Part shown: piece by piece, positions 35,607 through 44,005 of the stretch
Numbering within the stretch: position 1 is the first letter of the stretch
Layout: each line of letters opens with the position of its first letter
Origin: Marsupella aquatica
Taxonomy: Eukaryota > Marchantiophyta
NCBI GenBank assembly: GCA_973895155.1
Contig: OZ316893.1
Span: forward strand, 18,662,001-18,726,000
Direction of reading: 5' to 3'
DNA length: 64,000 bases
The notes under the pieces: model-generated
The model's database searches: none
Told to the model about the DNA's origin: nothing
What the model saw: the letters and a program-made list of their open reading frames with translations, nothing else
Translations under genes and position numbers: made by a program

Positions 35607-35624
35607 CCCTGTTTTCTTCTAGTG
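35607..35624 (-). repeat. CACTA right terminal inverted repeat
   Basis: Reverse complement reads CACTAGAAGAAAACAGGG. Copia LTR sequence resumes directly after the flanking triplet TCA. Confidence 0.93.
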
Positions 35625-35627
35625 TCA

Positions 35628-35699
35628 ACTAACCAAGGGTCAACTAACCCTAGTAAGGCCAAACTAACTAAAGTCGGGAACTCGAGTCAATTCCTAACA
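35628..35699 (-). repeat. Copia 3' LTR, proximal part
   Basis: Matches 45765-45836 of the right LTR (ACTAACCAAGGGTCAACTAACCC, ending TTCCTAACA). Together with 11544-11642 it rebuilds the last 171 bp of the LTR. Confidence 0.93.
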
Positions 35700-35713
35700 A
35701 TCTCCACCTTGAC
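35700..35713 (-). promoter_or_regulatory. Copia polypurine tract
   Basis: On the minus strand GTCAAGGTGGAGAT abuts the LTR start TGTTAGG, the usual copia arrangement. Confidence 0.8.
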
Positions 35714-35766
35714 TCCAGTTCACACAATGAGTCAGGTGATATACAATATGTAACTAAGTAACATAT

Positions 35767-37187
35767 CTACATAGTCTCCGGTTTGGCCCTAACATTAATA
35801 ATATCCACACAATGACTAAAGCTATTGGTAGGTAAAACTGTGGTAAGCATGTCTACCGCATTATCCTCTGAAGCCACCTTCTCCAGAAACATTTGCTTCG
35901 TCTCAATCACCTCACGGATGAAGTGATAGCGAATATCAATGTGCTTTGTCCTAGCATGGAACACGGGGTTCTTAGCCAGATGCAAAGCACTTTGACTGTT
36001 ACACAGCAGCACCGGTCTTTCAGGTGAAAAACCCAGATCACTCACCAATCTCCGTAGCCAGATCAGCTCTTTGGTTGCCGAGTACTCAGCCTCAGTAGTA
36101 GACAACGCAACACATGATTGAGTTGCCGACTTCCAGCTGATACAACCTCCACCTAGCATAAACACATAGCCTGTAGTAGACTTCCTGTTATCCAAGTTAC
36201 CAGCATAATCTGAATCTACAAAACCTTCAAACTCTAATGTAGAGTTTGCTTTACCGTCAAATAAAATCCCACAATCTAAGGTACCTTTCAGATATCACAG
36301 AACCCACTTCACTGCTTCCCAATGAAGTTTACCAGGGTTTGCCATAAATCTGCTCAAAATGCTAACAGCGTGGGCAATGTCAGGTCTAGTGCATGTCATT
36401 GCATACATCAAACTACCCACAACACTATCATAGGGAACGTGTTTCATTGCCAATCTATCACTCTTACTAGAAGGGCAATCATTCTTTGAGAGTTTAAAGT
36501 AGGAAGCCAATGGAGTACCAACTGGTTTTGCATTCTCCATCCCATCCTTGGCAAGTACCTTCTCCAAATATTGCCTCTAAGACAACCATAATTGCCTCTG
36601 CTCCCTATCACGATGAATCTCCATCCCTAGGATCTTCTTGGCCTGACCCAAGTCCTTCATTGAAAACTCCTTACTCAACATTGCTTTCAGATGGGCAACA
36701 TCAGACTTATTCTCAGCCAGGATCAGCATGTCATCCACGTATAGTATCAGCACAATGTAACCACAGCGTGAGTAATTCTCCACCTCCTTCATGTAAATAC
36801 AACATTCCGCGTGAACCCTTGAGACAACATGAAGGAATCAAAATGCTTATTCCATTGTCTGGGACTCTACTTCAATCAAGCGCAAGAGCTGACACACCAA
36901 ATGTCTAGTCTTCTCGTCAAATCTCCACATCAAGCAATCCATGTAGGAAAGCAGTAATTACATCCATTTGATCTAATTCCAGTTCATAGAATGCCACGAT
37001 CGCAAGTAAAACACGGATAGTAGCAAGTTTGACAACTGGTGAGAAAATCTTTGTGTAGTCCAAGTCCTCCTTTTGGGTGTACCCTTTGGCCACAAGGCGT
37101 GTCTTGTAAGTGCCATCCTGCTTCTTCTTGTAAAATCATCTACACGGAACCAGTGTCTTTCCGCGAGGGAGGCATGTCAGTTAAGCG
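35767..37187 (-). pseudogene. Copia reverse transcriptase and RNase H
   Basis: This is the downstream part of the copia polyprotein. RT motifs: KTRLVAKGYTQ (about 37085) and LYVDDML (about 36735). Then LVGSLMYAMTCTRPDIA-type sequence (about 36410). RNase H motifs: DSDYAG, ALSTTEAEY (about 36090), a CNSQSAL motif where Asp is usual in place of Asn, and KHIDIRYHFIRE. In-frame stops: TGA where the conserved Trp codon sits near 37135, TAG near 36578 and TGA near 36294. The frame continues rightwards beyond the X1 insertion. Confidence 0.93.
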
Positions 37188-37300
37188 CCAATGTGGATAT
37201 ACAGTAAACTTGAAAAGCTAAGATTAAGTGCAAATTTTTAAATTTTCTGGTCGCTAAAGTTTAAGTTCACTTAAACTTACATTTTTTACGCCTTTTAGTA

Positions 37301-37365
37301 AGATACGATCTTACGATCTTACGATCTTACGATCTTATTACCTTACGATTTACGAACTTACGCGG
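37301..37365 (+). repeat. CTTACGAT array, left of the X1 ORF
   Basis: Four nearly perfect GATCTTAC units and then looser CTTACGA/TTTACGA words. A similar array lies at 40180-40253 and a looser one in X2 at 21900-21965. They could be binding sites for the element's protein; this is a guess from their placement. Confidence 0.85.
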
Positions 37366-37540
37366 TACTAGAAGATTACGCCGTTGCAAGACTAACGGGC
37401 GGAAAGTACACTATGAGCCGCATCGCGTGAAATCTTACGACCAGAGTGAATCACTCTCTGCATGACTATTTCCGACGCTTACAAGCATCGCTCCGCTTCA
37501 TCTGATCAACATCCACCTCAAGATTGTGAACCCGAGAGCT

Positions 37541-39952
37541 ATGGCAACATTCGATTGTGATGAGGAATACCTCATTGATTCTGTGGCAATTCCAAAAGCG
37601 CTCGTCGTCAGGCTCCCCAGGACCGAAGAGAGCTATGAATCATTACGCCAATCCTTGAGAGAGCTTGGACTGGAGAAATTATTACGACTACCATGGACTT
37701 CAGAGTTGGACACCTACCTGGAAGATTTTGTTAGAGGATCAATTGTCGCCTCACCTTCGCCTACTTCTATTCGAGGACGGCCCAGCAAATGGACCATAGA
37801 TCACTTCGCGTATGCTTTTGGATGTTTTGCTGACGGAGAAGCGCTACTTTCGCCCAAGGATGATACATCAACTCCATACTTTTCAGGTACCCGGAATAAG
37901 AGAAATGGCTGGAATGTGAGTCAATGCAATCATTTGGAGCTAAGAATTCTTTTGGAATTTTTGGTTCCTATTTTTCATCCCAAGAAACCAACTGTTTGCT
38001 CCATTTCTCTGGCCAATACCATCATCGCTGCGCACAGTGGTAGAGTAAAGGTCAATTGGGCTTTGGTATTTTTCAATGTTGTGAGGGATCAACTTCGGAC
38101 ATTAAGGGCGAATCAATCAACTCAACTGCAAAACTATCTAGCCCAGCTATACTCCGCTTTTGATTGCTCACTTCCTGAGGAGGTGATGGAGAGAGATTAT
38201 CTTATGGAAGAAATCTCCAAGTTGTGGGAACAAGATGAAATTATGCCTACTACAGCAGAAGAGGCAAACGTCATATCGCCAGCTTCTCCAGGCAGCCGGG
38301 CAAGTCTTCACAATTCAAGTCCTTCAGATGAGGTACCCATGGACCTAGAAGCACTTACTACAGATGTTGAGATGATAGACTACCCAGGGATCCCCTCACC
38401 ACCCCTTTCCACAGGAATTGGGAAGTTTCCTATTCGACTTGCACAGGATGACTCCAATCAGACCCTGATCAGTAAGGTGTGTGCTTTGCTCAACTGTGAC
38501 TTTCATTCACTGTACGAGACCATTGAGCAATTGCGCCATGACGCAGTGACACAGGTTCCTCCTTCTGCACTTTCATCTCCGGATCATGAGAATTCGCCAT
38601 CATCTTCACCTCCAGCAGAAATTCAGCTCTCCATAGAGGAACTTTTTGCTGTTAAGACCGTGGCTCAAATCTCAGTTCCATCCCCTACAGACTTGAAGGA
38701 GACCTCACCTACAAATTCAGAGCCTCCTCCCTGCTCATCTGTAGAACATCACTCCTGCCTTAAGATTGTCCATGAGTTAACTACTATGTTAGGCTGCCGT
38801 TCAGAAGAAGTCACCTCCATAGTCGATGAATTTCTTGATAGACCTGAACCTTCACGCTCCCCACTGCCATCCTCTCAGTTTCCCTATAGTCCTGATTCCA
38901 ATTATGAGCCTACTGATAGTCTACCTCATAAATCTTTGCACTCCACACAACCCTTCTCTCAGCAAGGATTTCCCTTTTCTGAAGATTCTGATCCTCCATC
39001 CACACCAGAATACTTCTTTCCCTATGATATTCCAGTCTGTGACTCACCAGATCAGGGATTCGAAAGAGTTAATGCAGCCTTGCGATCTAACCCCAACCTT
39101 GTTGCAGTTGTCACTTCTTCTACCCAGACTCCTAGAAACGCTATCATCTATAAAATGGAGCCTAGAACACCAGAGCAACAAGTCCAGAAGTATGTCACCA
39201 CTTGTAAGATTATGCATGCCAATACACCGCCTATAAGTGAGTTCTGGAGGTTTTATTATTTGAAGAAAGCAGAGGCTAGCTACATTTTTGATCTCAGGAT
39301 GATTGGTACCTCTCGTGTGGAGTTGGCTCAGTTTGATGAGTACTGGACAGATTCAGTCTACTTCCGACCTATACTGCCCGTTATGTTTCTACAAGGTGAT
39401 GTTGAAGTTGATGACCCGGATTTAATCCTGGCCTATTTGGGAAATATAGCCGCTTATGCTTTAGATTTCTTACTAATTTTTCTAAAACAGAGCAACAAGT
39501 CTACTACCCCTGATCACTCATATATTCCCACTGGACCCAAGGTTATCCTTACTTCAACCACTTCTTATGAAGACAAGCAGCGAGTATGGAACAACATCAG
39601 CACGCAGCAGCTAACAAACTACACTCGCTACTTCCGGGATGTGCAGTGGAAATTACGATCCTCCTACAACAAGATGCTGAGTACAGAGATGTTCTTACAA
39701 TTCTACCCATCTGTCTACGCCAACTCGTGCAATTGTTTAGATGTCATAGGCATCTTACGGGAAGCAATCAGAATCAACCAGTGCTTTTTGGAGAAAAGGA
39801 TGCCACTTATGTATTGGGGAAGACAGATGAGATGTCTACCTTACATCCGGGATCAACCTCACTGTGATGAAGTAAGGGAAGCTATTCGGACGCGCACTAT
39901 TTGGAAAGTAGAAATTAGAGAACTAGAGGATATTCGACAACCAAAAGATTGA
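37541..39952 (+). CDS. X1 ORF: 803-aa protein with N-terminal gag-like/plant-transposon domain
   Basis: An uninterrupted frame; the first ATG is at 37541 (an upstream in-frame GTG at 37526 is less likely). Residues 44-190 follow the motif order of the two gypsy extra ORFs: LEKLLRLPW, LEDFV, T-x-x-x-G, WTIDHFAYAFG, GW...C, ISLA and VNWALVFF. Residues about 235-520 are acidic, Ser/Pro-rich and probably disordered. Residues 525-803 form a second, compact, aromatic-rich region (FWRFYYLKKAEASYIFDLR, YWTDSVYF, FLLIFLKQ, EIRELEDIRQ) matching nothing I know. No RT, integrase, RNase H or DDE pattern is evident. The intact length in decayed surroundings suggests recent arrival. Role unknown. Confidence 0.75.
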   Translation: MATFDCDEEYLIDSVAIPKALVVRLPRTEESYESLRQSLRELGLEKLLRLPWTSELDTYLEDFVRGSIVASPSPTSIRGRPSKWTIDHFAYAFGCFADGEALLSPKDDTSTPYFSGTRNKRNGWNVSQCNHLELRILLEFLVPIFHPKKPTVCSISLANTIIAAHSGRVKVNWALVFFNVVRDQLRTLRANQSTQLQNYLAQLYSAFDCSLPEEVMERDYLMEEISKLWEQDEIMPTTAEEANVISPASPGSRASLHNSSPSDEVPMDLEALTTDVEMIDYPGIPSPPLSTGIGKFPIRLAQDDSNQTLISKVCALLNCDFHSLYETIEQLRHDAVTQVPPSALSSPDHENSPSSSPPAEIQLSIEELFAVKTVAQISVPSPTDLKETSPTNSEPPPCSSVEHHSCLKIVHELTTMLGCRSEEVTSIVDEFLDRPEPSRSPLPSSQFPYSPDSNYEPTDSLPHKSLHSTQPFSQQGFPFSEDSDPPSTPEYFFPYDIPVCDSPDQGFERVNAALRSNPNLVAVVTSSTQTPRNAIIYKMEPRTPEQQVQKYVTTCKIMHANTPPISEFWRFYYLKKAEASYIFDLRMIGTSRVELAQFDEYWTDSVYFRPILPVMFLQGDVEVDDPDLILAYLGNIAAYALDFLLIFLKQSNKSTTPDHSYIPTGPKVILTSTTSYEDKQRVWNNISTQQLTNYTRYFRDVQWKLRSSYNKMLSTEMFLQFYPSVYANSCNCLDVIGILREAIRINQCFLEKRMPLMYWGRQMRCLPYIRDQPHCDEVREAIRTRTIWKVEIRELEDIRQPKD

Positions 39953-41158
39953 AGCAGACCTGCAATTTTGTTAAGTGTCAGAGGCAGTTTCAGTTACTGT
40001 ACCCCGCTCGATTTTATTAGACATGTTTTAAGATTCCAAAACTCATCAAGTCTTTTTCAGTAGACAGCTTATACATAGGAAAACACATTGGCAAAGTCTC
40101 AATCACTTTGGATTGTAGTTAGAAAGTTAGAAATACTTTAGTTTGCTGAGTTTAGGGTTATCGTTAAGTTTCCGCGACTACGACTTTACGATCTTACGAT
40201 CTTATGATCTTACGAACCTACGCTTTTACGAATTACGATCTTACGATACTACGGTAAACTTAACTTAGTTAGTTTTAGACCTTTTCATACTTGGTTTTCA
40301 TTTTTGACTTTTTGAAGGGTCATGACTCTTCAACCCCCAAGGGTTTTTCCTCGATGTTTTTCACTATAAGTATCTTCCACTACTAATAAACAGAAGTAAG
40401 TAAGTCAGACATGACTTGTCGCCCCTTGGTGTTGTCCTTATGATTTTGGACTTTTTGAAGTTCAAAGCAGGCAATCCTAGGAGGGACTTACCTCCTTCTT
40501 GTATTTTGGAACCCAAATACTTGAAGTAAAACCTCAGTTATGAATCTCGTGAATTATAATGTCAGATTCCGCTTTGGTGACACATTGTAATCTCACAAGT
40601 TCTTAGAGTTAACCCATTGAGTTTAAGTTGCATTGGAAATGATGTTTTCACCTTCCTGTTACTTAGTACCATCTAAATGCTGAAGTATTTATCCTTTTAG
40701 ATCTTGACTAAGTATCACTTAGGAAGAAAGGTCAAGACATGTTGCCGGCATTTTAAAAGGATACTCTAGTATGCAGTTTAGATCTGAAAAGCCGTGTGGA
40801 TTTGAATTCCCTTAAAGTCATTCCATTATTGCTTATGTCTAAGGAGTAACCTTGGTATATTCCAAACTCCCTTAAGCATACTCTAAGAGATTTTTCCTTG
40901 TGTTTTGTTAATTGCAACCTTTTGCTTAATTGATGGTTATATGATGTTGAGTTATCATCAAAAACTGCTCATCGCTGTGGAGCGATCTTCAAAGTACCTA
41001 ATTAAAGTAGTCAAGATTGATTACTATGTGTGACACAACAGCTTAAAGCTTTATTTTTAGTTTATTACATCAAACCAACCCAATCTTGTTCTTAACGGGA
41101 ACGAATACCGAGTTTAGAGACGTAAAAGAGTTCTTTTGGTTCTCTATAGCAAACTACA
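39953..41158 (+). other. X1 3' non-coding region
   Basis: No gene. Contains the second CTTACGAT array (40180-40253) and the 3' part conserved in X2, including GCTGTGGAGCGATCTTCAAA and CGAATACCGAGTTT. Confidence 0.8.
40180..40253 (+). repeat. CTTACGAT array, right of the X1 ORF
   Basis: CTTTACGATCTTACGATCTTATGATCTTACG followed by looser copies, in the same orientation as the left array. Confidence 0.85.
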
Positions 41159-41163
41159 GCCAA

Positions 41164-42763
41164 GTTGAATTCTTCTTCAAAGAATTCATCTCCTTCAACA
41201 TCGCCTCCATCCACTTATCTTTTTCCAGAGAGGCCATAGCTTCTTCATAGCTAGAGGGGTCTCCATCTTCAGTGAGCAATATAACACCGGGATCATTGTC
41301 ATGTTCAACTACATGAACACGGGGATCTGTAAAACCAAATCTATCAGGGGGTTCGCCAAGATTGGCCCTTGTGGAATGCCTTAATTGAGGAACTGCACCC
41401 CTACCAGAGGTTCCAACAACTTCCTCAGCACCATCAAGCTCCACCATAGTGGGTTCCTCCACCTGCTCCTCCTGATTATCCCAGGGTCTTGATAACCATT
41501 CTTCGTCAAAAACAACATTTTTGCTCACAACTGCCTTGCAATCGATAGGATTCCACAATTTATAGCCCTTCTGCCCAGGACTAAAGCCTAGAAAAATACA
41601 TTTCTTAGACTTGGGATCCAACTCAGACCTATGTGTTTTCTCAATATGAACATAGGCAGCACAACCAAAAAATTGGAGTCTAGAGTAATCAGCAGGTCTC
41701 TTCTACCACAACTCAAATGGAGTCTGCATCAACTTACAACTATGCGGTGACAGGTTGTAAACGTATGCAGCTTGGTTGACAGCTTCAGCCCAAAAATTGT
41801 TGGGCAACTTGGACTTACATAGCATGGGTATGGCACCCATGACAGAAAACAGGAAACAGGTTTAAAAGTAAACCCTAAACCCTAAACAGGTTTCCTGGTA
41901 CCAGTAAAAATTTTCATGTTACCAACAAAAAATTACTGTTACCAGGAAAAATGACAATCAAAAAATATTTTCAAAAAAGTCACATTTTCCAAAAAAAAAT
42001 TTAAAAAAATTAAAATGACCACTCCTTTTCCTGTTAACAGTTTCTATTTCCTGTTACCAGTTTATGTTTGCTGTTACCGTTTGCTATTTGCTGTCGTTTG
42101 TAAATACCTCCATAGCATGTTGCATGCTTTCTCCAATAATGTTCGGTTCAACCATTCTACAACTCCATTTTGCTACGGGGTCTCCGGTACAGTGTAATGA
42201 CGCCTGAGGCCAAGGTCCCAACCAAATTGGTCAAACTCATTGGACTTATACTCGCCACCGTTATCTGACCAAACACACTTCAACTCCTTGCTAGTTTGTA
42301 GCTCCACCATGGCTTTCCACTCCTTGAAGATCTCAAATACTTGAGACTTCTCCTTCATGTAGTACAACCAACATATTCAAGAGTAATCATCAACAAACGT
42401 CACAAAATATCTAGCTCCATCCAACGACGGCTCTGGCGCTGGACCCCAAACATCCAAATGTACATACTCAAGAATCTCATGAGAATAGTATGAACTAGAA
42501 CTGAAACTCACTCTCCTCTGCTTGCCATAGATGCAATCTTCACAGAAAGAGAGTTTACCAGATTGAGCGCCTTGTAAAAAATCTTTGTTTGCCAAGGCTG
42601 CCAATCCTTTACCACTCAAGTGCCCCAACCGTGCATGCCACAAATCTATGGCTTGTGTGCGACCAGATGTTGAGGGTGCTTTGATTGAAGCAACCAAAGA
42701 TAACTCTACGGCAGATGTTGCCGCTGCATCCAGATGTTCCACCACAGAATCCACATGCCCCAC
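41164..42763 (-). pseudogene. Copia integrase region (split by MITE M2)
   Basis: Minus-strand GAG-pre-integrase (LWHARLGHLS, CEDCIYGKQ) and integrase core: D in LDVWGP (about 42455), D in WSDNGGEY (about 42260) and E in QNGVVEW (about 42160). The C-terminal part is the ELDPKSKKCIFLGF block (about 41600). MITE M2 cuts it at 41826-42110. Stops include TGA after FVDDYS (about 42378), TAG before the QNGVVE motif (about 42175) and TAG near 41703. CAG-to-TAG and CGA-to-TGA changes would explain most of them. Confidence 0.92.
41826..42110 (+). mobile_element. MITE family M, copy M2 (285 bp) in copia integrase
   Basis: Flanked by a perfect 8-bp duplication CATAGCAT (41818-41825, 42111-42118). Starts GGGTATGGCACCCATGACAG and ends GTTTGTAAATACCTC, matching M1. 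It carries an extra stretch of about 30 bp with two CCCTAAA units near 41865-41895 that M1 and M3 lack, and lacks part of the AT-rich centre. Confidence 0.93.
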
Positions 42764-42787
42764 TCGAGGAGCAATGACATCTCCTTA

Positions 42788-44005
42788 CAAGATGTACAAA
42801 TTATTCTGTCGTAGCACCTTAATCAAGGTATATCACCTTTGACGACAAAGAGCGCACCATCACGTGCAGTGAAATGAGATCCACCAGCTTCCAAAGCACC
42901 CAAGGAGACCAAATTCTTAGAGATGTCTGGTATGTGCCTGACTTCTGTCAGTGCTCACACAACGCCATCAAACATCCAGAATTTGATAGTCCCCATGCCA
43001 ACGATCGCACATCGAATACCATTTCCGATTTCCATAGTACCAGAACAAGGTTGGTAATTGGAGAAATACGATCGCGTTGGACACACGTGATAAGAGGAAT
43101 CCAAATCCAACATCCATTTATTGTCATACACAGAATTCATAGCACCAATACATAGCACTTCAACAACATCCTCATTATCAGCAATCACAATGCCAGCTGA
43201 CGAGGAGGACGCACCATTGGAAGCAAGATGCTTCTGCTTTGACAGAGAAGGACAGTTCCACTTGGCGTGGCCATTCTCATGGCAATGCCAACACTGAACT
43301 TTCTTATTACGGGACTTAGATTTAGATCTACTTTGAGATTTAGATCTAGACAGGTCCATAGTACGCTCCGTTGATCTGCCTCTAACCATTAAGGCAGCAG
43401 ATTCATCTTCACGGTCAGAAAGATGTCGCTTGCTCCATTTTGCAAGAACAATAGCCTTCATCGCATCCAGCTTCAACATAGTCTTGTCATGTGTGATGAC
43501 CATTACCAACGTTGAAAAACTCTTTGGAAGCAACATCAACAAATGCATTGCAAGGTACTCATCGGTCAACTTATCTCCCGCCGTGGTCACCTCATGCACA
43601 ATCTCATCAAAGAGACTCAGGTGATCACGCATGTTTCCACCATCCTTCAACTTCAACCTAAATAGCCGCTCCAACTAGTAAATACGAGTAGTCAATGGAG
43701 TACTCTGGTATAGCTGAGTAAGCGTATCCCAAATCTTCTTGGCATTCCAATCCATCCCCAACACATTCTTGAGAATGTTGTTGGCCAAGAATAACTCGAT
43801 TGTACTACACACTTGCACCGACATGTCTTCCCACTCCTCATCTGTCAGAGTCGAGGGCTTCACTCTAGTGATGGTCTTCTCAAGACCCTGTTGGATCAAC
43901 ACGTTGGTCACCTTCCGAGTCTAGAGGCTAAAGCTGACCTTCCCATCAAACTTCTTCACCTCAAACTTTGGCGCTGCAAGCTTTCTTGAAGCAATGGATG
44001 CTTCC
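42788..44005 (-). pseudogene. Copia Gag and protease
   Basis: Minus-strand Gag of the UBN2 type (FEVKKFDGKVSFSL, LERLFRLKLKDGGNMRDHL), a CCHC knuckle CWHCHENGHAKWNC (about 43270), an Arg/Ser-rich stretch before it, and a protease-like WMLDLDSSYH motif (about 43110), which departs from the usual D-S-G/C-A-S pattern. Stops include TAG near 43925, TAG at 43672-43674 and TGA near 42954. No clean ATG was found at the N-terminus. Confidence 0.9.

Larger units (their letters stand above)
11643..35624 (-). mobile_element. CACTA (EnSpm) DNA transposon, 23,982 bp, with captured and nested sequences
   Basis: The ends are imperfect inverted repeats beginning CACTAG, sitting inside a copia LTR whose sequence resumes exactly on the other side. 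The flanking triplets are TAA on the left and TCA on the right, read as a 3-bp target duplication with one substitution. Both ends carry many AATGAC/GTCATT motifs, as expected of CACTA subterminal transposase-binding regions. On the minus strand it encodes a tnp2-type transposase (18959-23792), a second TnpA-like gene (15389-18413) and a PHD protein (24381-25040). Nested within it are X2, a MITE, an LTR-like block and a gypsy fragment. The transposase is broken, so mobility would need help in trans. Confidence 0.94.
37192..41158 (+). mobile_element. X1: unclassified 3967-bp element with an 803-aa ORF
   Basis: Flanked by a perfect 5-bp duplication GCCAA (37187-37191, 41159-41163). It starts TGTGGATATACAG and ends TATAGCAAACTACA. 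Removing it leaves a continuous copia reading frame across the site. There are no LTRs, no long inverted repeats (only TGT/ACA) and no poly(A) tail. Arrays of CTTACGAT words lie on both sides of the ORF (37301-37365, 40180-40253). The copy at 21284-22431 shares both ends and the ORF tail, which proves the borders independently. The 5-bp duplication with TG...CA ends is what LTR-retrotransposon integrases leave, but the element type is not one I recognise. Confidence 0.9.

Noticed and set aside
37301-37365. CRISPR-like array
   Set aside because: Plant DNA, 8-bp words without spacers.
37192-41158. X1 as an ordinary LTR retrotransposon or solo LTR
   Set aside because: The first and last kilobase are not copies of each other, no PBS or polypurine tract is seen next to the ends, and X2 shows the same two different ends.
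41865-41895. Interstitial telomere
   Set aside because: Only two CCCTAAA units, confined to one MITE copy.
35767-44005. Endogenous pararetrovirus
   Set aside because: Domain order protease-integrase-RT-RNase H with LTRs, iMet PBS and PPT is Ty1/copia; no movement or coat protein.
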